From Lasioglossum baleicum (Eukaryota; Arthropoda; Insecta; Hymenoptera; Halictidae), in NCBI RefSeq assembly GCF_051020765.1, contig NW_027469364.1, positions 62,001-126,000 on the forward strand: a DNA stretch of 64,000 nucleotides, given 5' to 3'. A program made the position numbers and the translations under genes. The notes under the pieces are model-generated. The model was not told where the DNA came from and did no database searches. It worked only from the letters and a program-made list of their open reading frames with translations. How positions within the stretch are numbered: position 1 is the stretch's first letter; the number at the start of each line of letters is the position of its first letter. Below, in pieces: positions 30,901-48,400 of the stretch.

Positions 30901-33900
30901 CATAACGCATGACGCATAACGCATAACGCATAACGCATAACGCATAACGCATAACGCATAACGCATAACGCATAACGCATAACGCATAACGCATAACGCA
31001 TAACGCATAACGGATAACGCATAACGAATAACGCATAACGCATAACCCATAACGCATAACGCATAACGCATAACGCATAACGCATAACGCATAACGCATA
31101 ACGCATAACGCATAACGCATAACGCATAACGCATAACGCATAACGGATAACGCAAGACGCATAACGCATAACGCATAACGCATAACGCATAACGCATAAC
31201 GCATAACGCATAACGCATAACGCATAACGCATAACGCATAACGCATAACACATAACGCATAACGCATAACGCATAACGCTTAACGCATAACGCCTAACGC
31301 ATAACGCGTAACGCATAACGCATAACGCATAATGCATAACGCACAACGCATAACGCATAACGCATAACACATATCGCATAACGCATAACGCATAACGCTT
31401 AACGCATAACGCATAACGCATAACGCATAACGCATAACGCATAACGCATAACGCATAACGGATAGCGCATAACGCATAACGCATAACGCATAACGCATAA
31501 CGCATAACGCATAACGCATAACGCATAACGCATAACGCATAACGCATAACGCATAACGCATAACGCATAACGCATAACGCATAACGCATAACGCATAACG
31601 CATAACGCATAACGCATAACGCATAACGCATAACGCATAACGCATAACGCATAACGGATAACGCATAATGCATAACGCATAACGAATAACGCATAACGCA
31701 TAACGCATAACGCTTAACGCATAACGCATAACGCATAACGCATAACGCATAACGCATAACGCATAACGCATAACGCATAACGCATAACGCATAACGCATA
31801 ACGCATAACGCATAACGCATAACGGATAGCGCATAACGCATAACGCATAACGCATAACGCATAACGCATAACGCATAACGCATAACGCATAACGCATAAC
31901 GCATAACGCATAACGCATAACGCATAACGCATAACGCATAACGCATAACGCATAACGCATAACGCATAACGCATAACGCATAACGCATAACGCATAACGC
32001 ATAACGCATAATGCATAACGCACAACGCATAACGCATAACGCATAACACATATCGCATAACGCATAACGCATAACGCTTAACGCATAACGCATAACGCAT
32101 AACGCATAACGCATAACGCATAACGCATAACGCATAACGCATAACGCATAACGGATAGCGCATAACGCATAACGCATAACGCATAACGCATAACGCATAA
32201 CGCATAACGCATAACGCATAACGCATAACGCATAACGCATAACGCATAACGCATAACGCATAACGCATAACGCATAACGCATAACGCATAACGCATAACG
32301 CATAACGCATAACGCATAACGCATAACGCATAACGGATAACGCAAGACGCATAACGCATAACGCATAACGCATAACGCATAACGCATAACGCATAACGCT
32401 TAACGCATAACGCATAACGGATAACGCATAACGGATAACGCATAACGCATAACGCATAACGCATAACGCATAACGCATAACGCATAACGCATAACGCATA
32501 ACGCAAAACGCATCACGCATAACGCATAACGTATAACGCATAACGCATAACGCATAACGCATAACGGATAACGCAAGACGCATAACGCATAACGCATAAC
32601 GCATAACGCATAACGCATAACGCATAACGCATAACGCATAACGCATAACGCATAACGCATAACGCTTAACGCATAACGCATAACGGATAACGCATAACGG
32701 ATAACGCATAACGCATAACGCATAACGCATAACGCATAACGCATAACGCATAACGCATAACGCATCACGCATAACGCATAACGTATAACGCGTAACGCAT
32801 AACGCATAACGCATAACGCATAACGCATCACGCATAACGCATAACGTATAACGCATAACGCATAACGCATAACGCATAACGGATAACGCAAGACGCATAA
32901 CGCATAACGCATAACGCATAACGCATAACGCATAACGCATAACGCATAACGCATAACGCATAACGCATATCGCATAACGCATAACGCATAACGCATAACG
33001 CATAACGCATAACGCATGACGCATAACGCATAACGCATAACGCATAACGCATAACGCATAACGCATAACCCATAACCCATAACGCATAACGCATAACGCA
33101 TAACGCATAACGCATAACGCATAACGCATAACGCATAACGCATAACGCATAACGCATAACGCATAACGCATAACGCTTAACGCATAACGCATTACGCATA
33201 ACGCATAACGCATAATGCATAACGCATAACGCTTAACGCATAGCTCATAACGCATAACGCATAACGCTTAACGCATAACGCATAACGGATAACGCATAAC
33301 GGATAACGCATAACGCATAACGCATAACGCATAACGCATAACGCATAACGCATAACGCATAACGCATAACGCATAACGCATAACGCATAACGCATAACGC
33401 ATAACGCATAACGCATAACGCATAACGCATAACGCATAACGCATAACGCATAACGCATAACGCATAACGCATAACGCATAACGCATAACGCATAACGCAT
33501 AACGCATAACGCATAACGCATAACGCATAACGCATAACGCATAACGCATAACGCATAACGCATAACGCATAACGCATAACGCATAACGCATAACGCATAA
33601 CGCATAACGCATAACGCATAACGCATAACACATAACGCATAACGCATAACGCATAACGCTTAACGCATAACGCCTAACGCATAACGCGTAACGCATAACG
33701 CATAACGCATAATGCATAACGCACAACGCATAACGCATAACGCATAACACATATCGCATAACGCATAACGCATAACGCTTAACGCATAACGCATAACGCA
33801 TAACGCATAACGCATAACGCATAACGCATAACGGATAACGCATAACGCTTAACGCATAACGCATAACGCATAACGCATAACGCATAACGCATAACGGATA

Positions 33901-35541
33901 ACGCATAACGCATAACGCATAACGGATAGCGCATAACGCATAACGCATAACGCATAACGCATAACGCATAACGCATAACGCATAACGCATAACGCATAAC
34001 GCATAACGCATAACGCATAACGCATAACGCATAACGCATAACACATATCGCATAACGCATAACGCATAACGCTTAACGCATAACGCATAACGCATAACGC
34101 ATAACGCATAACGCATAACGGATAACGCATAACGCATAACGCATAACGGATAACGCATAACGCATAACGCATCACGCATAACGCATAACGTATAACGCGT
34201 AACGCATAACGCATAACGAATAACGCATAACGCTTAACGCATAACGCATAACGCATAACGCATAACGGATAACGCATAACGGATAACGCATAACGCATAA
34301 CGCATAACGCATAACGCATGACGCATAACGCATAACGCATAACGCATAACGCATAACGCATAACGCATAACGCATAACGCATAACGCATAACGCATAACG
34401 CATAACGGATAACGCATAACGAATAACGCATAACGCATAACCCATAACGCATAACGCATAACGCATAACGCATAACGCATAACGCATAACGCATAACGCA
34501 TAACGCATAACGCATAACGCATAACGCATAACGCATAACGCATAACGCATAACGCATAACGGATAACGCAAGACGCATAACGCATAACGCATAACGCATA
34601 ACGCATAACGCATAACGCATAACGCATAACGCATAACGCATAACGCATAACGCATAACGCATAACGCATAACGCATAACGCATAACGCATAACACATAAC
34701 GCATAACGCATAACGCATAACGCTTAACGCATAACGCATAACGGATAACGCATAACGGATAACGCATAACGCATAACGCATAACGCATAACGCATAACGC
34801 ATAACGCATAACGCATAACGCATAACGTATAATGCATAACGCATAACGCATAACGCATAACGGATAACGCAAGACGCATAACGCATAACGCATAACGCAT
34901 AACGCATAACGCATAACGCATAACGCATAACGCATAACGCTTAACGCATAACGCATAACGGATAACGCATAACGGATAACGCATAACGCATAACGCATAA
35001 CGCATAACGCATAACGCATAACGCATAACGCATAACGCATAACGCATAACGCATAACGCATAACGCATCACGCATAACGCATAACGTATAACGCGTAACG
35101 CATAACGCATAACGCATAACGCATAACGCATCACGCATAACGCATAACGTATAACGCATAACGCATAACGCATAACGCATAACGGATAACGCAAGACGCA
35201 TAACGCATAACGCATAACGCATAACGCATAACGCATAACGCATAACGCATAACGCATAACGCATAACGCATAACGCATAACGCATATCGCATAACGCATA
35301 ACGCATAACGCATAACGCATAACGCATAACGCATGACGCATAACGCATAACGCATAACGCATAACGCATAACGCATAACGCATAACCCATAACCCATAAC
35401 GCATAACGCATAACGCATAACGCATAACGCATAACGCATAACGCATAACGCATAACGCATAACGCATAACGCATAACGCTTAACGCATAACGCATTACGC
35501 ATAACGCTTAACGCATAATGCATAACGCATAACGCTTAACG
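24909..35541 (+). repeat. Sub-array 5: three copies of a ~3.2-3.5 kb higher-order repeat
   Basis: C words come in pairs (cctaacg at 24909 and 26771; 28073 and 30278; 31293 and 33673). First members are 3164 and 3220 bp apart, second members 3507 and 3395 bp. Independent markers agree: gatagcg at 25084, 28248 and 31461, and catcacg at 27254, 30761 and 34170. The unit gataacg followed by caagacg is frequent (for example 26337, 31153 and 32343). catagct is absent until 33239. D words with aataacg are common. No phase break lies anywhere in this block. Confidence 0.85.
28675..29094 (+). repeat. Perfect run of 60 consensus heptamers
   Basis: It begins after three consecutive gataacg units (28654-28674), a rare triplet, and ends at cataaca followed by catatcg of a C word. 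It is 420 bp with no visible variant. Confidence 0.85.
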
Positions 35542-38500
35542 CATAGCTCATAACGCATAACGCATAACGCTTAACGCATAACGCATAACGGATAACGCAT
35601 AACGGATAACGCATAACGCATAACGCATAAAGCATAACGCATAACGCATAACGCATAACGCATAACGCATAACGCATAACGCATAACGCATAACGCATAA
35701 CGCATAACGCATAACGCATAACGCATAACGCATAACGCATAACGCATAACGCATAACGCATAACGCATAACGCATAACGCATAACGCATAACGCATAACG
35801 CATAACGCATAACGCATAACGCATAACGCATAACGGATAACGCATAACGCATAACGCATAACGCATAACGCATAACGCATAACGCATAACGCATAACGCA
35901 TAACGCATAACGCATAACGCTTAACGCATAACGCATAACGCATAACGCATATCGCATAACGCATAACGCATAACGCATAACGCATAACGCATAACGCATG
36001 ACGCATAACGCATAACGCATAACGCATAACGCATAACGCATAACGCATAACCCATAACCCATAACGCATAACGCATAACGCATAACGCATAACGCATAAC
36101 GCATAACGCATAACGCATAACGCATAACGCATAACGCATAACGCTTAACGCATAACGCATTACGCATAACGCATAACGCATAATGCATAACGCATAACGC
36201 TTAACGCATAGCTCATAACGCATAACGCATAACGCTTAACGCATAACGCATAACGGATAACGCATAACGGATAACGCATAACGCATAACACATAACGCAT
36301 AACGCATAACGCATAACGCATAACGCATAACGCATAACGCATAACGCATAACGCATAACGCATAACGCATAACGCATAACGCATAACGCATAACGCATAA
36401 CGCATAACGCATAACGCATAACGCATAACGCATAACGCTTAACGCATAACGCATAACGCATAACGCATAACGGATAACGGATAACGCATAACGCATAACG
36501 CATAACGCCTAACGCATAACGCGTAACGCATAACGCATAACGCATAATGCATAACGCACAACGCATAACGCATAACGCATAACACATATCGCATAACGCA
36601 TAACGCATAACGCTTAACGCATAACGCATAACGCATAACGCATAACGCATAACGCATAACGCATAACGCATAACGGATAACGCATAACGCATAACGCATA
36701 ACGGATAGCGCATAACGCATAACGCATAACGCATAACGCATAACGCATAACGCATAACGCTTAACGCATAACGCATAACGCATAACGCATAACGCATAAC
36801 GCATAACGGATAACGCATAACGCATAACGCATAACGGATAACGCATAACGCATAACGCATCACGCATAACGCATAACGTATAACGCGTAACGCATAACGC
36901 ATAACGAATAACGCATAACGCTTAACGCATAACGCATAACGCATAACGCATAACGGATAACGCATAACGGATAACGCATAACGCATAACGCATAACGCAT
37001 AACGCATGACGCATAACGCATAACGCTTAACGCATAACGCATAACGCATAACGCATAACGCATAACGCATAACGCATAACGCATAACGCATAACGCATAA
37101 CGCATAACGCATAACGCATAACGCATAACGCATAACGCATAACGCATAACGCATAACGGATAACGCATAACGAATAACGCATAACGCATAACCCATAACG
37201 CATAACGCATAACGCATAACGCATAACGCATAACGCATAACGCATAACGCATAACGCATAACGCATAACGCATAACGCATAACGCATAACGGATAACGCA
37301 AGACGCATAACGCATAACGCATAACGCATAACGCATAACGCATAACGCATAACGCATAACGCATAACGCATAACGCATAACGCATAACGCATAACGCATA
37401 ACGCATAACGCATAACACATAACGCATAACGCATAACGCATAACGCTTAACGCATAACGCCTAACGCATAACGCATAACGCATAACGCATAACGCATAAC
37501 GCATAACGCATAACGCATAACGCATAACGCATAACGCATAACGCATAACACATATCGCATAACGCATAACGCATAACGCTTAACGCATAACGCATAACGC
37601 ATAACGCATAACGCATAACGCATAACGCATAACGCATAACGCATAACGCATAACGCATAACGCATAACGCATAACGCATAACGCATAACGCATAACGGAT
37701 AACGCATAACGCATAACGCATAACGCATAACGCATAACGCATAACGCATAACGCATAACGCATAACGCATAACGCATAACGCATAACGCATAACGCATAA
37801 CGCATAACGCATAACGCATAACGCATAACGCATAACGCATAACGCATAACGCATAACGCATAACGCATACCGCATAACGCATAACGCATAACGCATAACG
37901 CATAACGCATAACGCATAACGCATAACGCATAACGCATAACGCATAACGCATAACGCATAACGCATAACGCATAACGCATAACGCATAACGCATAACGCA
38001 TAACGCATAACGCATAACGCATAACGCATAACGCATAACGCATAACGCATAACGCATAACGCATAACGCATAACGCATAACGCATAACGCATAACGCTTA
38101 ACGCATAACGCCTAACGCATAACGCGTAACGCATAACGCGTAACGCATAATGCATAACGCACAACGCATAACGCATAACGCATAACACATATCGCATAAC
38201 GCATAACGCATAACGCTTAACGCATAACGCATAACGCATAACGCATAACGCATAACGCATAACGCATAACGGATAACGCATAACGCTTAACGCATAACGC
38301 ATAACGCATAACGCATAACGCATAACGCATAACGCATAACGGATAACGCATAACGCATAACGCATAACGGATAGCGCATAACGCATAACGCATAACGCAT
38401 AACGCATAACGCATAACGCATAACGCATAACGCATAACGCATAACGCATAACGCATAACACATATCGCATAACGCATAACGCATAACGCTTAACGCATAA

Positions 38501-41500
38501 CGCATAACGCATAACGCATAACGGATAACGCATAACGCATAACGCATAACGGATAACGCATAACGCATAACGCATCACGCATAACGCATAACGTATAACG
38601 CGTAACGCATAACGCATAACGAATAACGCATAACGCTTAACGCATAACGCATAACGCATAACGGATAACGCATAACGGATAACGCATAACGCATAACGCA
38701 TAACGCATAACGCATAACGCATGACGCATAACGCATAACGCATAACGCATAACGCATAACGCATAACGCATAACGCATAACGCATAACGCTTAACGCATA
38801 ACGCATTACGCATAACGCATAACGCATAATGCATAACGCATAACGCTTAACGCATAGCTCATAACGCATAACGCATAACGCTTAACGCATAACGCATAAC
38901 GGATAACGCATAACGGATAACGCATAACGCATAACGCATAACGCATAACGCATAACGCATAACGCATAACGCATAACGCATAACGCATAACGCATAACGC
39001 ATAACGCATAACGCATAACGCATAACGCATAACGCATAACGCATAACGCATAACGCATAACGCATAACGCATAACGCATAACGCATAACGCATAACGCAT
39101 AACGCATAACGCATAACACATAACGCATAACGCATAACGCATAACGCATAACGCTTAACGCATAACGCCTAACGCATAACGCGTAACGCATAACGCATAA
39201 CGCATAATGCATAACGCACAACGCATAACGCATAACGCATAACACATATCGCATAACGCATAACGCATAACGCTTAACGCATAACGCATAAAGCATAACG
39301 CATAACGCATAACGCATAACGGATAACGCATAACGCTTAACGCATAACGCATAACGCATAACGCATAACGCATAACGCATAACGGATAACGCATAACGCA
39401 TAACGCATAACGGATAGCGCATAACGCATAACGCATAACGCATAACGCATAACGCATAACGCATAACGCATAACGCATAACGCATAACGCATAACGCATA
39501 ACGCATAACGCATAACGCATAACACATATCGCATAACGCATAACGCATAACGCTTAACGCATAACGCATAACGCATCACGCATAACGCATAACGTATAAC
39601 GCGTAACGCATAACGCATAACGAATAACGCATAACGCTTAACGCATAACGCATAACGCATAACGGATAACGCATAACGCATAACGCATAACGCATAACGC
39701 ATAACGCATAACGCATAACGCATAACGCATAACGCATAACGCATAACGCATAACGCATAACGCATAACGCATAACACATAACGCATAACGCATAACGCAT
39801 AACGCATAACGCATAACGCTTAACGCATAACGCCTAACGCATAACGCGTAACGCATAACGCATAACGCATAACGCATAATGCATAACGCACAACGCATAA
39901 CGCATAACGCATAACACATATCGCATAACGCATAACGCATAACGCTTAACGCATAACGCATAACGCATAACGCATAACGGATAACGCATAACGCATAACG
40001 CATAACGGATAACGGATAACGCATAACGCATAACGCATAACGCATAACGCATAACGCATAACGCATAACGCATAACGCATAACGCATAACGCATAACGCA
40101 TAACGCATAACGCATAACGCATAACGCATAACGCATAACGCATAACGCATAACGCATAACGCATAACGCATAACGCATAACGCATAACGCATAACGCATA
40201 ACGCATAACGCATAACGCATAACGCATAACGCATAACGCATAACGCATAACGCATAACGCATAACGCATAACGCATAACGCATAACGCATAACGCATAAC
40301 ACATAACGCATAACGCATAACGCATAACGCATAACGCTTAACGCATAACGCCTAACGCATAACGCGTAACGCATAACGCATAACGCATAATGCATAACGC
40401 ACAACGCATAACGCATAACGCATAACACATATCGCATAACGCATAACGCATAACGCTTAACGCATAACGCATAACGCATAACGCATAACGCATAACGCAT
40501 AACGCATAACGGATAACGCATAACGCTTAACGCATAACGCATAACGCATAACGCATAACGCTTAACGCATAACGCATTACGCATAACGCATAACGGATAG
40601 CGCATAACGCATAACGCTTAACGCATAGCTCATAACGCATAACGCATAACGCTTAACGCATAACGCATAACGGATAACGCATAACGGATAACGCATAACG
40701 CATAACGCATAACGCATAACGCATAACGCATAACGCATAACGCATAACGCATAACGCATAACGCATAACGCATAACGCATAACGCATAACGCATAACGCA
40801 TAACGCATAACGCATAACGCATAACGCATAACGCATAACGCATAACGCATAACGCATAACGCATAACGCATAACGCATAACGCATAACGCATAACGCATA
40901 ACGCATAACGCATAACGCATAACGCATAACACATAACGCATAACGCATAACGCATAACGCATAACGCTTAACGCATAACGCCTAACGCATAACGCGTAAC
41001 GCATAACGCATAACGCATAATGCATAACGCACAACGCATAACGCATAACGCATAACACATATCGCATAACGCATAACGCATAACGCTTAACGCATAACGC
41101 ATAACGCATAACGCATAACGCATAACGCATAACGCATAACGCATAACGCATAACGCATAACGCATAACGCATAACGCATAACGCTTAACGCATAACGCAT
41201 TACGCATAACGCATAACGCATAATGCATAACGCATAACGCTTAACGCATAGCTCATAACGCATAACGCATAACGCTTAACGCATAACGCATAACGGATAA
41301 CGCATAACGGATAACGCATAACGCATAACGCATAACGCATAACGCATAACGCATAACGCATAACGCATAACGCATAACGCATAACGCATAACGCATAACG
41401 CATAACGCATAACGCATAACGCATAACGCATAACGCATAACGCATAACGCATAACGCATAACGCATAACGCATAACGCATAACGCATAACGCATAACGCA

Positions 41501-44500
41501 TAACGCATAACGCATAACGCATAACGCATAACGCATAACGCATAACACATAACGCATAACGCATAACGCATAACGCATAACGCTTAACGCATAACGCCTA
41601 ACGCATAACGCGTAACGCATAACGCATAACGCATAATGCATAACGCACAACGCATAACGCATAACGCATAACACATATCGCATAACGCATAACGCATAAC
41701 GCTTAACGCATAACGCATAAAGCATAACGCATAACGCATAACGCATAACGGATAACGCATAACGCTTAACGCATAACGCATAACGCATAACGCATAACGC
41801 ATAACGCATAACGGATAACGCATAACGCATAACGCATAACGGATAGCGCATAACGCATAACGCATAACGCATAACGCATAACGCATAACGCATAACGCAT
41901 AACGCATAACGCATAACGCATAACGCATAACGCATAACGCATAACGCATAACGCATAACGCATAACGCATAACGCATAACGCATAACGCATAACGCATAA
42001 CGCATAACGCATAACGCATAACGCATAACGCATAACGCATAACGCATACCGCATAACGCATAACGCATAACGCATAACGCATAACGCATAACGCATAACG
42101 CATAACACATAACGCATAACGCATAACGCATAACGCATAACGCTTAACGCATAACGCCTAACGCATAACGCATAACGCATAATGCATAACGCACAACGCA
42201 TAACGCATAACGCATAACGCATAACGCTTAACGCATAACGCATAACGCATAACGCATAACGCATAACGCATAACGCATAACGCATAACGGATAACGCATA
42301 ACGCTTAACGCATAACGCATAACGCATAACGCATAACGCATAACGGATAACGCATAACGCATAACGCATAACGGATAGCGCATAACGCATAACGCATAAC
42401 GCATAACGCATAACGCATAACGCATAACGCATAACGCATAACGCATAACGCATAACGCATAACGCATAACACATATCGCATAACGCATAACGCTTAACGC
42501 ATAACGCATAACGCATAACGCATAACGCATAACGCATAACGCATAACGGATAACGCATAACGCTTAACGCATAACGCATAACGCATAACGCATAACGCAT
42601 AACGCATAACGGATAACGCATAACGCATAACGCATAACGCATAACGCATAACGCATAACGCATAACGCATAACGCATAACGCATAACACATAACGCATAA
42701 CGCATAACGCATAACGCATAACGCTTAACGCATAACGCCTAACGCATAACGCGTAACGCATAACGCATAACGCATAACGCATAATGCATAACGCACAACG
42801 CATAACGCATAACGCATAACACATATCGCATAACGCATAACGCATAACGCTTAACGCATAACGCATAACGCATAACGCATAACGCATAACGGATAACGCA
42901 TAACGCATAACGCATAACGGATAACGGATAACGCATAACGCATAACGCATAACGCCTAACGCATAACGCGTAACGCATAACGCATAACGCATAATGCATA
43001 ACGCACAACGCATAACGCATAACGCATAACACATATCGCATAACGCATAACGCATAACGCTTAACGCATAACGCATAACGCATAACGCATAACGCATAAC
43101 GCATAACGCATAACGGATAACGCATAACGCTTAACGCATAACGCATAACGCATAACGCATAACGCATAACGCATAACGGATAACGCATAACGCATAACGC
43201 ATAACGGATAGCGCATAACGCATAACGCATAACGCATAACGCATAACGCATAACGCATAACGCATAACGCATAACGCATAACGCATAACGCATAACGCAT
43301 AACGCATAACACATATCGCATAACGCATAACGCATAACGCTTAACGCATAACGCATAACGCATAACGCATAACGCATAACGCATAACGGATAACGCATAA
43401 CGCATAACGCATAACGGATAACGCATAACGCATAACGCATCACGCATAACGCATAACGTATAACGCATAACGCATAACGCATAACGCATAACGCATAACG
43501 CATAACGGATAACGCAAGACGCATAACGCATAACGCATAACGCATAACGCATAACGCATAACGCATAACGCATAACGCATAACGCATAACGCATAACGCA
43601 TAACGCATAACGCATAACACATAACGCATAACGCATAACGCATAACGCTTAACGCATAACGCCTAACGCGTAACGCATAACGCATAACGCATAATGCATA
43701 ACGCACAACGCATAACGCATAACGCATAACACATATCGCATAACGCATAACGCATAACGCTTAACGCATAACGCATAACGCATAACGCATAACGCATAAC
43801 GCATAACGGATAACGCATAACGCATAACGCATAACGGATAACGCATAACGCATAACGCATCACGCATAACGCATAACGTATAACGCGTAACGCATAACGC
43901 ATAACGAATAACGCATAACGCTTAACGCATAACGCATAACGCATAACGCATAACGGATAACGCATAACGGATAACGCATAACGCATAACGCATAACGCAT
44001 AACGCATGACGCATAACGCATAACGCTTAACGCATAACGCATAACGCATAACGCATAACGCATAACGCATAACGCATAACGCATAACGCATAACGCATAA
44101 CGCATAACGCATAACGCATAACGCATAACGGATAACGCATAACGAATAACGCATAACGCATAACCCATAACGCATAACGCATAACGCATAACGCATAACG
44201 CATAACGCATAACGCATAACGCATAACGCATAACGCATAACGCATAACGCATAACGCATAACGCATAACGCATAACGCATAACGCATAACGCATAACGCA
44301 TAACGCATAACGCATAACACATAACGCATAACGCATAACGGATAACGCATAACGGATAACGCATAACGCATAACGCATAACGCATAACGCATGACGCATA
44401 ACGCATAACGCATAACGCATAACGCATAACGCATAACGCATAACGCATAACCCATAACCCATAACGCATAACGCATAACGCATAACGCATAACGCATAAC

Positions 44501-45481
44501 GCATAACGCATAACGCATAACGCATAACGCATAACGCATAACGCATAACGCATAACGCATAACGCATAACGCATAACGCATAACGCTTAACGCATAACGC
44601 ATTACGCATAACGCATAACGCATAATGCATAACGCATAACGCTTAACGCATAGCTCATAACGCATAACGCATAACGCTTAACGCATAACGCATAACGGAT
44701 AACGCATAACGGATAACGCATAACGCATAACGCATAACGCATAACGCATAACGCATAACGCATAACGCATAACGCATAACGCATAACGCATAACGCATAA
44801 CGCATAACGCATAACGCATAACGCATAACGCATAACGCATAACGCATAACGCATAACGCATAACGCATAACGCATAACGCATAACGCATAACGCATAACG
44901 CATAACGCATAACGCATAACGCATAACGCATAACGCATAACGCATAACGCATAACACATAACGCATAACGCATAACGCATAACGCATAACGCTTAACGCA
45001 TAACGCCTAACGCATAACGCGTAACGCATAACGCATAACGCATAATGCATAACGCACAACGCATAACGCATAACGCATAACACATATCGCATAACGCATA
45101 ACGCATAACGCTTAACGCATAACGCATAACGCATAACGCATAACGCATAACGCATAACGCATAACGGATAACGCATAACGCTTAACGCATAACGCATAAC
45201 GCATAACGCATAACGCATAACGCATAACGGATAACGCATAACGCATAACGCATAACGGATAGCGCATAACGCATAACGCATAACGCATAACGCATAACGC
45301 ATAACGCATAACGCATAACGCATAACGCATAACGCATAACGCATAACGCATAACGCATAACACATATCGCATAACGCATAACGCATAACGCTTAACGCAT
45401 AACGCATAACGCATAACGCATAACGCATAACGGATAACGCATAACGCATAACGCATAACGGATAACGCATAACGCATAACG
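35542..45481 (+). repeat. Sub-array 6: C-word-dense region
   Basis: cctaacg units mark C words at 36508, 37460, 38111, 39168, 39833, 40351, 40981, 41597, 42157, 42738, 42955, 43662 and 45006, the densest run of this word in the window (spacings about 0.2-1.3 kb). B words with catagct lie at 35542, 36207, 38853, 40624, 41247 and 44649. The gataacg, cataacg, cttaacg and gatagcg sequence that follows many C words is repeated with little change. Rare cataccg units occur at 37866 and 42045. No register break was found. Confidence 0.82.
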
Positions 45482-48400
45482 CATCACGCATAACGCATAA
45501 CGTATAACGCGTAACGCATAACGCATAACGAATAACGCATAACGCTTAACGCATAACGCATAACGCATAACGGATAACGCATAACGGATAACGCATAACG
45601 CATAACGCATAACGCATAACGCATGACGCATAACGCATAACGCATAACGCATAACGCATAACGCATAACGCATAACGCATAACGCATAACGCATAACGCA
45701 TAACGCATAACGCATAACGCATAACGGATAACGCATAATGCATAACGCATAACGAATAACGCATAACGCATAACCCATAACGCATAACGCATAACGCATA
45801 ACGCATAACGCATAACGCATAACGCATAACGCATAACGCATAACGCATAACGCATAACGCATAACGGATAACGCAAGACGCATAACGCATAACGCATAAC
45901 GCATAACGCATAACGCATAACGCATAACGCTTAACGCATAACGCATAACGCTTAACGCATAACGAATAACGCATAACGCTTAACGCATAACGCATAACGG
46001 ATAACGCATAACGGATAACGCAAACGCATAACGCATAACGCATAACGCATGACGCATAACGCATAACGCATAACGCATAACGCATAACGCATAACGCATA
46101 ACGCATAACGCATAACGCATAACGCATAACGCATAACGCATAACGGATAACGCATAATGCATAACGCATAACGAATAACGCATAACGCATAACCCATAAC
46201 GCATAACGCATAACGCATAACGCATAACGCATAACGCATAACGCATAACGCATAACGCATAACGCATAACGCATAACGCATAACGCATAACGCATAACGC
46301 ATAACGGATAACGCAAGACGCATAACGCATAACGCATAACGCATAACGCATAACGCATAACGCTTAACGCATAACGCATAACGGATAACGCATAACGGAT
46401 AACGCATAACGCATAACGCATAACGCATAACGCATAACGCATAACGCATAACGCATAACGCATAACGCATCACGCATAACGCATAACGTATAACGCGTAA
46501 CGCATAACGCATAACGGATAACGCATAACGCATAACGCATAACGCATAACGCATAACGCATAACGCATAACGCATAACGCATAACGCATAACGCATAACA
46601 CATAACGCATAACGCATAACGCATGACGCATAACGCATAACGCATAACGCATAGCTCATAACGCATAACGCATAACGCATAGCGCATAACGCATATCGTA
46701 TAACGCGTAACGCATAACGCATAACGCATAACGCATAACGAATAACGCATAACGCTTAACGCATAACGCATAACGGATAACGCATAACGGATAACGCAAA
46801 CGCATAACGCATAACGCATAACGCATAACGCATAACGCATAACGCATAACGCATAACGCATAACGCATAACGCATAACGCATAACGCATAACGCATAACG
46901 CATAACGCTTAACGCATAACGCCTAACGCATAACGCGTAACGCATAACGCATAACGCATAATGCATAACGCACAACGCATAACGCATAACGCATAACACA
47001 TATCGCATAACGCATAACGCATAACGCTTAACGCATAACGCATAACGCATAACGCATAACGCATAACGCATAACGGATAACGCATAACGCTTAACGCATA
47101 ACGCATAACGCATAACGCATAACGCATAACGCATAACGCATAACACATATCGCATAACGCATAACGCATAACGCTTAACGCATAACGCATAACGCATAAC
47201 GCATAACGGATAACGCATAACGCATAACGCATAACGCATAACGCATAACGCATAACGCATAACGCATAACGCATAACGCATAACGCATAACGCATAACGC
47301 ATAACGCATAACGCATAACGCATAACGCATAACGCATAACGCATAACGCATAACGCATAACGCATAACGCATAACGCATAACGCATAACGCATAACGCAT
47401 AACGCATAACGCATAACGCATAACGCATAACGCTTAACGCATAACGCATAACGCATAACGCATAACGCATAACGCATAACGCATAACGCATAACGTAAAA
47501 CGTTTAACGCATAACGCCTAACGCATAACGCGTAACGCATAATGCATAACGCATAACGCATAACGCATAACACATATCGCATAACGCATAACGCATAACG
47601 CTTAACGCATAACGCATAACGCATAACGCATAACGCATAACGCATAACGCATAACGGATAACGCATAACGCTTAACGCATAACGCATAACGCATAACGCA
47701 TAACGCATAACGCATAACGCATAACGGATAACGCATAACGCATAACGCATAACGGATAGCGCATAACGCATAACGCATAACGCATAACGCATAACGCATA
47801 ACGCATAACGCATAACGCATAACGCATAACGCATAACGCATAACGCATAACGCATAACACATATCGCATAACGCATAACGCATAACGCTTAACGCATAAC
47901 GCATAACGCATAACGCATAACGCATAACGGATAACGCATAACGCATAACGCATAACGGATAACGCATAACGCATAACGCATCACGCATAACGCATAACGT
48001 ATAACGCGTAACGCATAACGCATAACGAATAACGCATAACGCTTAACGCATAACGCATAACGCATAACGGATAACGCATAACGGATAACGCATAACGCAT
48101 AACGCATAACGCATAACGCATGACGCATAACGCATAACGCATAACGCATAACGCATAACGCATAACGCATAACGCATAACGCATAACGCATAACGCATAA
48201 CGCATAACGCATAACGCATAACGCATAACGGATAACGCATAATGCATAACGCATAACGAATAACGCATAACGCATAACCCATAACGCATAACGCATAACG
48301 CATAACGCATAACGCATAACGCATAACGCATAACGCATAACGCATAACGCATAACGCATAACGCATAACGCATAACGCATAACGGATAACGCAAGACGCA

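Noticed and set aside
47496..47509. AAACGTTT palindrome as an operator or regulatory site
   Set aside because: No gene is nearby and it arises from two substituted heptamers inside a duplicated word. Recorded only as a repeat marker.
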